Positions 34,401 to 41,550 of a DNA stretch of 64,000 nucleotides are shown piece after piece. The notes beneath the pieces are model-generated. The model ran no database searches. It was not told where the DNA came from and worked only from the letters and a program-made list of their open reading frames with translations. Both the position numbers and the translations under genes were made by a program. This stretch comes from Flagellimonas oceanensis (GTDB lineage: Bacteria; Bacteroidota; Bacteroidia; Flavobacteriales; Flavobacteriaceae): assembly GCF_003992595.1 (NCBI RefSeq), contig NZ_RZNA01000052.1, forward strand, positions 261,214 through 325,213, read 5' to 3'. Numbering within the stretch: position 1 is the first letter of the stretch; every line of letters begins with the position of its first letter.

Positions 34401-34856
34401 TTATTCGGTTAGGTTTTCTTCTTTGTTTCGAGTTCCGTAGAAATATAATGAGTGATTGTTGATCTTGATGTCAAAAACCTCTTCAATTGTTTTTTTGATG
34501 GATTGGATGCGCGGGTCACAAAATTCCACTACTTCGCCAGTGTCCGTTAAGATCACATGGTCATGCTGGCGGTCAAAATATGATTTTTCGTACTGGGCCT
34601 GGTTTTTGCCAAACTGATGCTTGCGTACCAACTTGCTCTCCAACAATAGTTCAATGGTATTGTAGAGCGTGGCCCGGCTTACCCGATAGTTTTTGGTCTT
34701 CATCTTAATGTAGAGGGATTCCACATCAAAATGATCGTCACTATCATAAATCTCCTGTAAAATGGCGTAGCGTTCAGGGGTTTTGCGGTGTCCTTTCTCC
34801 TCTAAGAACGAGGTGAACACGTTTTTTACAATTTCCTGATTTTTATTGTTTCCCAT
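34401..34856 (-). CDS. Fur-family transcriptional regulator
   Basis: This 151-residue protein has a winged helix (about 10-85; [38 protein letters not shown]) and a metal-sensing domain with HDH in [17 protein letters not shown]. The structural CxxC that binds zinc in most Fur proteins is replaced by TDTG, leaving only a cysteine in EFCDP. The metal sensed (iron, zinc, manganese or peroxide via iron) cannot be decided. It sits between relA/spoT and purA. Confidence 0.9.
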   Translation of the reverse strand: MGNNKNQEIVKNVFTSFLEEKGHRKTPERYAILQEIYDSDDHFDVESLYIKMKTKNYRVSRATLYNTIELLLESKLVRKHQFGKNQAQYEKSYFDRQHDHVILTDTGEVVEFCDPRIQSIKKTIEEVFDIKINNHSLYFYGTRNKEENLTE

Positions 34857-34882
34857 AGCTCGTTATACTCTATGCTAATGCA

Positions 34883-34890
34883 CAAAGGTA
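34883..34890 (-). promoter_or_regulatory. -7 promoter box of the Fur-family gene
   Basis: The minus strand reads TACCTTTG, an exact TAnnTTTG match, 26 bases before ATG 34856, in the gap after the RelA/SpoT gene. No clear -33 TTG. Confidence 0.5.
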
Positions 34891-34900
34891 CAGTTAAAAA

Positions 34901-37105
34901 TTAAATTCTGGTTACTTTATCTATACCTTCGACTTGCTTTAAACTGTTCATCAAACGTTTAAGGATATTGTTGTTTTTGACCACAAGTGTGATTTTCCCT
35001 TTAAAGGTACCGCCATCGGCACTAAAGTTGAGGTTGCGCATGTTCACGTGCATGTTTTCCGAGATGATTTTGGTAATATCCTTGACCAATCCCATATTAT
35101 CAATTCCCGTGATTTTGATATCAACGGAGAATTCTTCCTGTGAGGAATCTATCCATTTGGCACTAATGATCCGGTAGGCATAGTTGGATTGCAAAGAAAT
35201 GGCGTTCGGGCAGTTCTTTTTGTGCACCTTGATGCCATCGTTTACACTGACAAAACCAAACACTTCGTCCCCGGGAATAGGATTACAGCATTGGGAGAGT
35301 TTATAGTTGAGCCTTTCCTCTTCCTTTCCAAAAACGAGTAGATCATATTTGGTGGTGATCTCATTTTTATCAACATCTTTTGGAGCTGGGGTCTTGCGAA
35401 TCCTGTTCTTAAAGAAATTGATGAACGCATTGTGATAGGATGAAGAGAAGTCTTTTAACTTATCGTTGTCAATGACCCCGATACCCACGCGGTAAAAGAG
35501 ATCCAAGCTTGTCTTCAGCTTGAAGAAGGTCACCAATTTGTTTACGGTGTCCTCGTTCAGGTTGATTTTTTGTGCCTTCAGTTTACGGCGCAAAATTTCC
35601 TTCCCTTCCGCAGCAACCTCTTTTTTCTCCTCGCTAAGTGACGATTTTATTTTAGACCTGGCCCGGGCCGTTTGTGCATAGTCCAACCAGGTTTGGGTAG
35701 GTTTTGCACTCTCCGAGGTTATGATTTCCACTTGATCGCCGCTACGTAGCTTGGTGCCCAAGGGCACCAATTTACCGTTGACCTTTGCGCCTCGGGTCTT
35801 CATCCCGATTTCGGTGTGAATATTGAACGCGAAGTCCAAGGCGGTAGCACCTTTGGGCATCGATTTTAGATCTCCTTTGGGCGTGAACACAAATATTTCC
35901 TTGGAATAGAGGTTTAGCTTGAACTCCTCTACAAAATCAACGGCGTTGCCATTGGCACTTTCCAAAGCTTCTTGCAATTTGTTCAACCATTCCTCAATGC
36001 CCTGTTCTTTTTGTGCCCCATGCTTGTATTTAAAGTGCGCTGCATAGCCTTTTTCTGCAATCTCGTGCATGCGCTCACTTCTGATCTGTACCTCTACCCA
36101 TTTTCCTTTTGGACCCATAACGGTAATGTGCAGTGCTTCATACCCTGTGGATTTGGGTGAAGTGATCCAATCTCGCAGCCGAATGGGATTCGGGGTAAAG
36201 TGATCCGTTACGATGGAATATATTTTCCAAGCCAGGAACTTTTCGTTTTTTCTATCGGATTTGTATATGATACGTATGGCAAACTTGTCGTAGACCTCAT
36301 CAAAAGTCACGTTTTGTGCCTTCATCTTCCTTCGGATGGAGAAGATGGACTTCATACGGCCCTTGATATAGTAGTTGAGCCCTTCCTTGTCCAAAGAAGT
36401 TCGGATGACATTAGCGAAATCCTCTATATAGGCGGCGCTTTCTTCTTCGGTATCCTCTCTTTTGGCGGAGATATCATTGTAAACTTCGGGTTCCGTGTAT
36501 TTTAGCGAAAGGTCTTCAAGATGCGTTTTGATGTTGTACAGTCCAATTCTGTGGGCCAAAGGGGCGTAGATGTACAAGGTTTCCGATGCAATTTTAACCT
36601 GCTTGTGCTCTGGCATGGAATCCATGGTGAGCATATTGTGGTAACGGTCCGCTATTTTAATGATGATTACCCGAACATCATCATGCAGGGTCAATAGCAT
36701 TTTACGGAAGTTCTCCGCTTGCTGACTGATGTCCTTGTCCTTCTTTAAATGTGCAATCTTGGTAAGACCGTCCACGATCCGGGCAACTGTCTCTCCGAAC
36801 ATCCGTTCAATGTCGTCCAAAGTGTAGGCGGTATCCTCAACAACATCGTGGAGTAGGGCAGAGGCAATGGAAACGGCGTCCAGCCCAATTTCCGAAGCAA
36901 CAATTTTGGCCACGGCAATCGGATGGAAAATATAAGCTTCCCCAGATTTTCTTCGCTGGTCCTTATGGGCATCAACGGCCACATCAAAAGCGGAACGGAT
37001 CAACTTCTTGTCCTCATCCGTCAGCGTTTGGTAGCTTATGCGAAGTAATTCCTTGTACTGCTTCGCAATCTCCTTGTTCTCTTTTTCAATAGCAGCCTCT
37101 GTCAT
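34901..37105 (-). CDS. RelA/SpoT-family bifunctional (p)ppGpp synthetase/hydrolase
   Basis: This 734-residue protein has an HD hydrolase domain with HPIAVAKIV and ASALLHDVVEDT (about 30-180), a synthetase domain with FDEVYDKFAIRII and STGYEALHITVMG (about 230-370), a TGS domain (EIFVFTPKGDLKSMPKGATALDFA, about 400) and a C-terminal ACT domain. Both catalytic parts look intact, so it should make and break (p)ppGpp under starvation. Bacteroidota usually have one such long enzyme. The next genes downstream are the Fur-like gene and purA. Confidence 0.94.
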   Translation of the reverse strand: MTEAAIEKENKEIAKQYKELLRISYQTLTDEDKKLIRSAFDVAVDAHKDQRRKSGEAYIFHPIAVAKIVASEIGLDAVSIASALLHDVVEDTAYTLDDIERMFGETVARIVDGLTKIAHLKKDKDISQQAENFRKMLLTLHDDVRVIIIKIADRYHNMLTMDSMPEHKQVKIASETLYIYAPLAHRIGLYNIKTHLEDLSLKYTEPEVYNDISAKREDTEEESAAYIEDFANVIRTSLDKEGLNYYIKGRMKSIFSIRRKMKAQNVTFDEVYDKFAIRIIYKSDRKNEKFLAWKIYSIVTDHFTPNPIRLRDWITSPKSTGYEALHITVMGPKGKWVEVQIRSERMHEIAEKGYAAHFKYKHGAQKEQGIEEWLNKLQEALESANGNAVDFVEEFKLNLYSKEIFVFTPKGDLKSMPKGATALDFAFNIHTEIGMKTRGAKVNGKLVPLGTKLRSGDQVEIITSESAKPTQTWLDYAQTARARSKIKSSLSEEKKEVAAEGKEILRRKLKAQKINLNEDTVNKLVTFFKLKTSLDLFYRVGIGVIDNDKLKDFSSSYHNAFINFFKNRIRKTPAPKDVDKNEITTKYDLLVFGKEEERLNYKLSQCCNPIPGDEVFGFVSVNDGIKVHKKNCPNAISLQSNYAYRIISAKWIDSSQEEFSVDIKITGIDNMGLVKDITKIISENMHVNMRNLNFSADGGTFKGKITLVVKNNNILKRLMNSLKQVEGIDKVTRI

Positions 37106-37149
37106 AGTATTTTAAATTTACTACAATCTTATTATCTAACCAACAAAAT

Positions 37150-38382
37150 CTATGCCTTTAGGTTTCGGATACGCTCCACCAAAGGTGGGTGGGAATAGTG
37201 GACAAAAACGTAGGCGGGATGTGGCGTTAAGTTGCTCAAGCTTTTCTTTGATAGTTTTTTTAATGATGAAACCAAAGGTGTCGCGGCAAATGTCGTTTTG
37301 GCAAAATCATCGGCCTGGAACTCGAATTTCCTTGATAAATAGTTCATGATCAATCCTGTCAATTCCGAAATTGGACTGTACAATAGCGCAAACCCTACCA
37401 AAGCAGCATGAAAACTTGGCGTGGACACTCCGATGGCCAACGATATTTCTGGATGGTTGATGAACAACGATAGTATAAAAAGCGTCAATCCCGTGGTCAA
37501 TAAAGAAACCATTAGGTTCACAATGATGTGTTTGCGTTTGTAATGACCTACCTCATGGGCCAAGACCGCCACGATTTCATCCTCGCTCAGATCGTTGATC
37601 AATGTATCGAACAAGGTAATGCGCTTTTCCTTTCCAAAACCTGAAAAATAGGCGTTTGCCTTGGTAGACCTTTTGGAACCATCGATCACAAAAATATTTT
37701 GAAGTTCAAAACCCACTTTTTGGGCATAATTTTCAATAGAACTCTTAAGACTTCCATCCTCAAGAGGTGTTTGCTTATTGAATAACGGAACGATCAACCT
37801 GCTGTAAAATAAATTGATGAACAAGATGAAAACACCGACTGCTATCCAAGCGTATATCCAAAAATTGGGTCCTGTGGATTGGTAGAACAGCATAAACAGT
37901 GTCAAAATACCACCACCTAGAATGATGGTGAGAAGGCCACCTTTTATTTTGTCGGATAAAAAGGTGGATTTGGTGGTTTTGTTGAACCCGTATTCTTCCT
38001 CGATCACAAAGGTTCGGTAATAGGAAAAGGGGAGTCCCAGTATAGCACTTCCCAGCATAATGATTCCGAAGAAGATCAAAGCCATCGGGATACTTTCCTC
38101 TGTTATGGAGCGCGTGAGTTGGTCCACCCATTCAAAACCGCCGAAAGCAAGAAAACAAATGGTCAGTACCAATGAAAATCCATCGGAAATAACACCGAAT
38201 TTGTAATTTGTCCGTTTATATTGTTGGGATTTTTGATACTCATTCTCATCAAAAACATCGGCAAGTTCAGGGGGTAAAGTAGATTTGAAACGCTTGGCGT
38301 TCAGGTATTCCAAATACTGGTGAACCAGGTATTGGACCACAAGAATGGCCAGAATGACATAAAAGAGCATATTTTTTTCCAT
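37150..38382 (-). CDS. M48-family membrane metallopeptidase (Ste24/CAAX-type)
   Basis: This 410-residue protein has about seven membrane helices and the zinc motif LAHEVGHYKRKH, with a third ligand expected in SRKFEFQADDFA. Family members cut C-terminal tripeptides of prenylated proteins in eukaryotes; in bacteria they act in membrane-protein quality control. The gene is 3 bases before the TrmH-type gene on the same strand, so they may be co-transcribed, though no functional link is known. Confidence 0.9.
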   Translation of the reverse strand: MEKNMLFYVILAILVVQYLVHQYLEYLNAKRFKSTLPPELADVFDENEYQKSQQYKRTNYKFGVISDGFSLVLTICFLAFGGFEWVDQLTRSITEESIPMALIFFGIIMLGSAILGLPFSYYRTFVIEEEYGFNKTTKSTFLSDKIKGGLLTIILGGGILTLFMLFYQSTGPNFWIYAWIAVGVFILFINLFYSRLIVPLFNKQTPLEDGSLKSSIENYAQKVGFELQNIFVIDGSKRSTKANAYFSGFGKEKRITLFDTLINDLSEDEIVAVLAHEVGHYKRKHIIVNLMVSLLTTGLTLFILSLFINHPEISLAIGVSTPSFHAALVGFALLYSPISELTGLIMNYLSRKFEFQADDFAKTTFAATPLVSSLKKLSKKSLSNLTPHPAYVFVHYSHPPLVERIRNLKA

Positions 38383-38385
38383 AGC

Positions 38386-39186
38386 TTAAAATCCGCGCTG
38401 GCGCTTCGCCTCAAATATAAGTATTGCGGCGGATACCGAAACATTCATGGAGTCTATTTCTCCCTGCATCGGTATGATTATGTTTTGGTCGGAATTTTGA
38501 AGCCATTTTTCTGTTAATCCAGTAGCCTCCGTGCCCATTACAAGGGCAGAAGCGGCTTTAAAATCACAATCCACATAATTTTTTGAAGCGGTCAGGGCAG
38601 CACAGTAAATTTTGATTTGGTTGGTTTGTAAAAATTCAATGATTTCGTCCGTTGTTCCCACCCCAATCTGGTTGGTAAAAAGACAACCCACGCTGGAACG
38701 GATAATGTTTGGACTATATAGGTCGGATTTGGGATTTGCGATAAGAACGGCATCGACAGCAGCGGCATCGGCAGTGCGCAACAATGCGCCGATATTGCCC
38801 GGTTTTTCAGGAGCCTCGGCAACCAACACCAATGGTGTTTTAGTCTCGAAGGAGATATGCTCCAAAGCATGGTTTTTGGATTGCACAAGCCCAATAACAC
38901 CTTCCGTGGTGCCCCGATGTGCAACTTTGCCGTAAACGCTTTCGGAAACTTGTATGATTTCTGGGTTTGAAACTTTGGTGAGAGCATCAACAGAACTGGA
39001 ATTCATGATTTCGGGACAAAATAGAAGGGTTTGTAGTGTATACCCTCCCTTTTTGGCCAATTCAATTTCCCGCTGTCCTTCAACAACAAAAAGCCCACTT
39101 TTTCTCCTTTCACGCGATTTCTCTTTGAGGAGCAGGACTTTTTTTATCAAAGGGTTTTGGGCACTACTAATCAGTTTAGCTTCCAT
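38386..39186 (-). CDS. TrmH/SpoU-family RNA 2'-O-methyltransferase
   Basis: This 266-residue protein (ATG 39186) has an N-terminal substrate-binding domain (about 1-95; AQNPLIKKVLLLKEKSRER) and a SPOUT methyltransferase domain with motif 1 EKPGNIGALLRTADAA, motif 2 VMGTEATGLTEKW and motif 3 DSMNVSVSAAILIFE. It should methylate ribose of a tRNA or rRNA; the target is unknown. An in-frame ATG further upstream at 39318 would add 44 residues with no family similarity and overlap the divergent gene. Confidence 0.9.
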   Translation of the reverse strand: MEAKLISSAQNPLIKKVLLLKEKSRERRKSGLFVVEGQREIELAKKGGYTLQTLLFCPEIMNSSSVDALTKVSNPEIIQVSESVYGKVAHRGTTEGVIGLVQSKNHALEHISFETKTPLVLVAEAPEKPGNIGALLRTADAAAVDAVLIANPKSDLYSPNIIRSSVGCLFTNQIGVGTTDEIIEFLQTNQIKIYCAALTASKNYVDCDFKAASALVMGTEATGLTEKWLQNSDQNIIIPMQGEIDSMNVSVSAAILIFEAKRQRGF

Positions 39187-39256
39187 ACAGTTGGTAAAAA
39201 TAGCCATTCCTGTAATTAAACAAAGGGGTTTTCGACCAACTGGTAAAAACCTTATC

Positions 39257-40060
39257 ATGAATAAATTAACCATCCTATTGCTTTTTATGGGCTTGATTGC
39301 CTGCAAGCAAAACCCCAAAACAGAAAAAACTGAAGTTCCGATTCAACAGGAAATCGTGGTGGACGAAGCTGTTTATCCTGATGCCTTGACGAAGGTTTTT
39401 GAGGCCCATGGAGGTTTGAAACAGTGGAAAGCACAGCGCACATTGTCATTTGTACTCCCCAAACCAAATTTACCTGAAACGCACACCATTGATCTTCGGA
39501 CAAGAATGGATAGAATTGACACCGACCAATTTTCCATGGGTTTTGATGGCGAACGAGCTTGGCTTTTGAATGGAAGCGGGAGTTATGAAGGTGATGCAGG
39601 TTTTTATCACAATTTGATGTTTTATTTCTATGGCATGCCCTTTGTTTTAGCGGATGATGGCATCATGTATTCCGCTACTGAGGATTTAGCATATGAAGGC
39701 AAAAGATATCCGGGACTACAAATAGCTTATGAATCAGGAGTTGGGGCTTCATCTAAAGATGAATACTACATTCATTTTGATCCTGAAAGTAATAAAATGA
39801 CCTGGTTGGGCTACACGGTGACTTACCGGTCTGGAGAAAGTTCGGATAACGTGAGATGGATACATTATGCGGATTGGCAAGAAGTGAACGGATTGGTGTT
39901 GCCAAAATCCATCACTTGGCATAACTATGAGGGAAGTAAAATTTTAGAACCAGCCAGTACGATTACCTTTGAGAGTGTCACTGTCAGCGAGAATCCTCGA
40001 GAGGATGATTTTTATGTCAAGCCCGAAAACGGGGAATATGTGCCCGTCAACATACAATAG
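39257..40060 (+). CDS. Lipoprotein, DUF6503-like
   Basis: This 267-residue protein has a lipobox GLIAC (C16) after MNKLTILLLF. The mature protein has the pattern ALTKVFEAHGGLKQWKAQRT, then beta-rich sequence with SMGFDGERAWLLNG and YEGKRYPGLQIAYESGVG, that I associate with Bacteroidota DUF6503; function unknown. It may bind a hydrophobic ligand by analogy with LolA-like folds, but this is only a guess. ATG 39257 is used because it gives the lipoprotein signal; in-frame sequence upstream of it belongs to the divergent gene. It is followed by the REP-like element and a terminator. Confidence 0.75.
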   Translation: MNKLTILLLFMGLIACKQNPKTEKTEVPIQQEIVVDEAVYPDALTKVFEAHGGLKQWKAQRTLSFVLPKPNLPETHTIDLRTRMDRIDTDQFSMGFDGERAWLLNGSGSYEGDAGFYHNLMFYFYGMPFVLADDGIMYSATEDLAYEGKRYPGLQIAYESGVGASSKDEYYIHFDPESNKMTWLGYTVTYRSGESSDNVRWIHYADWQEVNGLVLPKSITWHNYEGSKILEPASTITFESVTVSENPREDDFYVKPENGEYVPVNIQ

Positions 40061-40087
40061 ATATAGAAGTTGAATTGATTGTTGTTC

Positions 40088-40168
40088 CGTCAACCTGAAC
40101 TTGATTCAGGTTCTCATATTGATTTTACAATCAACTGGATAAGATTCTGAAATAAATTCAGAATGACG
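40088..40168. repeat. REP-like palindromic element
   Basis: An outer imperfect inverted repeat (CGTCAACCTGAA at 40088 and TTCAGAATGACG at 40157-40168) encloses smaller palindromes: CCTGAACTTGATTCAGG, TTGATTTTACAATCAA and TTCTGAAATAAATTCAGAA. This cloverleaf-like design resembles intergenic repeats that begin CGTCATCCTGAA in many flavobacterial genomes. No second copy is in this window. Confidence 0.6.
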
Positions 40169-40204
40169 CTTTCCAAGGAATTTTAAGTAGTAATAGCAAA
40201 ACAA

Positions 40205-40230
40205 AAAAGGCGCTCCTCAGAGCGCCTTTT
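40205..40230. terminator. Bidirectional intrinsic terminator
   Basis: An 11-bp perfect stem (AAAAGGCGCTC/GAGCGCCTTTT) with loop CTCA lies between the convergent lipoprotein (+) and amidohydrolase (-) genes, with A and T runs on its two sides. Confidence 0.85.
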
Positions 40231-40241
40231 GATATTTAGGA

Positions 40242-41540
40242 CTACTGTCCTTCATTTTGTCGTTCGTATTTGCCCATGTACCGTTTCCATAATTCGGTCT
40301 GGTGGGTTTCCAACGAAACGTCCCTACCATCAATAAAGGCTTTGGAAAGTTGGTTGGTTCTCATGTCCAATGCATCCCCTTGAGAAATAAATAGGGTGGC
40401 ACTCTTACCTTCTTCCAAAGTTCCGTACATATCGTCGATGCCCAAAATTTTGGCGGTATTGCCAGTGATCAATTGAAGTGCTGTCTCCTTACCCAGACCT
40501 TGTGCCACGGTTTGCCCGGCGTAAAAGGCCAAGTTTCTTGCTTGGAAATTGGCAGCTCCTTCGTTTTGTAAACCAACTAAAAGCCCCGCATCCACCAAGA
40601 TTTTTGGTAATTTATACGTGATATCATAATCGTCATCTTCAAAACTAGGTAAGGAATGTGTTCGCTCCAATAATACGGCAACATTGTTTTCTTTTAGAAA
40701 ATCCGTTATTTTATTCGCTCTGTATCCGCCAACGATGACCACATGTGCTACGCCCATATTCTTGGCAAAGGTCACGGCATCGGTAATTTCCTTTTCTCCA
40801 TCGGTATGGATGTAGAGTCGCTGGGATCCATCAAAAAGTCCCTGCATGGCTGCAAAGGGCAAGTTTTTCTCATCTTCGCCAGCTTTTCCGTAGGCGATGG
40901 AATTCTGGAAGAACATTTTAATGTCATCGATTTCTTTTCCATAATCCTCGTTGGGAATATAGCCTCTTTCCTCACCGGCCCACCAACGGCCCCTTCTAAA
41001 AAAGTTGGGCCAGTTCATGTGGATGCCGTCGTCTGTTTTCAAAGCGGCATCTTCCCAGTTCCATGCATCGAACTGGACAATACTGGAAGTTCCTGAAATG
41101 GTACCTCCCTGTGGTGTTACCTGTCCAATGAGAACACCGTTCGGACGCATACTTTCCACTACTTTGGATTCTGCGTTGTAAGCGATCAAACTGCGGACAT
41201 GTGGAATCATTTCGCCGATTTCATCTTGGTCGTCACTTGCCCTAACGGCATCTACTTCCACCAAACCTAGGGATTTGGAGGGTGCGATAAAGCCAGGGTA
41301 TACGTGTTTGCCTTCGGCATTGATCATGGTGCCAATGGTCGGTGCCATCAAATCTGCTCCAATGGCCGTGATTTTTCCATCCTTAAAAATGATGGTACAG
41401 TTCTCTATCACCTCTCCATTACCGATATGGGCGGTAGCACCAATAATGGCAATCTGTTCGGATTGAGGTGGGGCCGGGGTTTGCTGTGCGTTCAATGAAA
41501 CCCCTAAAACAATTGCTATGATTAAAAATATTCTTTTCAT
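40242..41540 (-). CDS. Degenerate amidohydrolase-fold secreted protein
   Basis: This 432-residue protein has a signal peptide (about 1-18) and the amidohydrolase layout, with IIFKDGKITAIGADL and a late TGNTAKILGIDDMYGTLEEGKSATL. The metal-binding H-x-H after the expected PGFID strand is missing (here GFIAPSKSLG), and I find no replacement, so it is probably not a metal-dependent hydrolase. It is similar to the degenerate first half of the adjacent 981-residue protein, 10 bases upstream, suggesting an origin by duplication and a structural or regulatory partner role. Confidence 0.8.
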   Translation of the reverse strand: MKRIFLIIAIVLGVSLNAQQTPAPPQSEQIAIIGATAHIGNGEVIENCTIIFKDGKITAIGADLMAPTIGTMINAEGKHVYPGFIAPSKSLGLVEVDAVRASDDQDEIGEMIPHVRSLIAYNAESKVVESMRPNGVLIGQVTPQGGTISGTSSIVQFDAWNWEDAALKTDDGIHMNWPNFFRRGRWWAGEERGYIPNEDYGKEIDDIKMFFQNSIAYGKAGEDEKNLPFAAMQGLFDGSQRLYIHTDGEKEITDAVTFAKNMGVAHVVIVGGYRANKITDFLKENNVAVLLERTHSLPSFEDDDYDITYKLPKILVDAGLLVGLQNEGAANFQARNLAFYAGQTVAQGLGKETALQLITGNTAKILGIDDMYGTLEEGKSATLFISQGDALDMRTNQLSKAFIDGRDVSLETHQTELWKRYMGKYERQNEGQ

Positions 41541-41550
41541 GGTCTATTTT

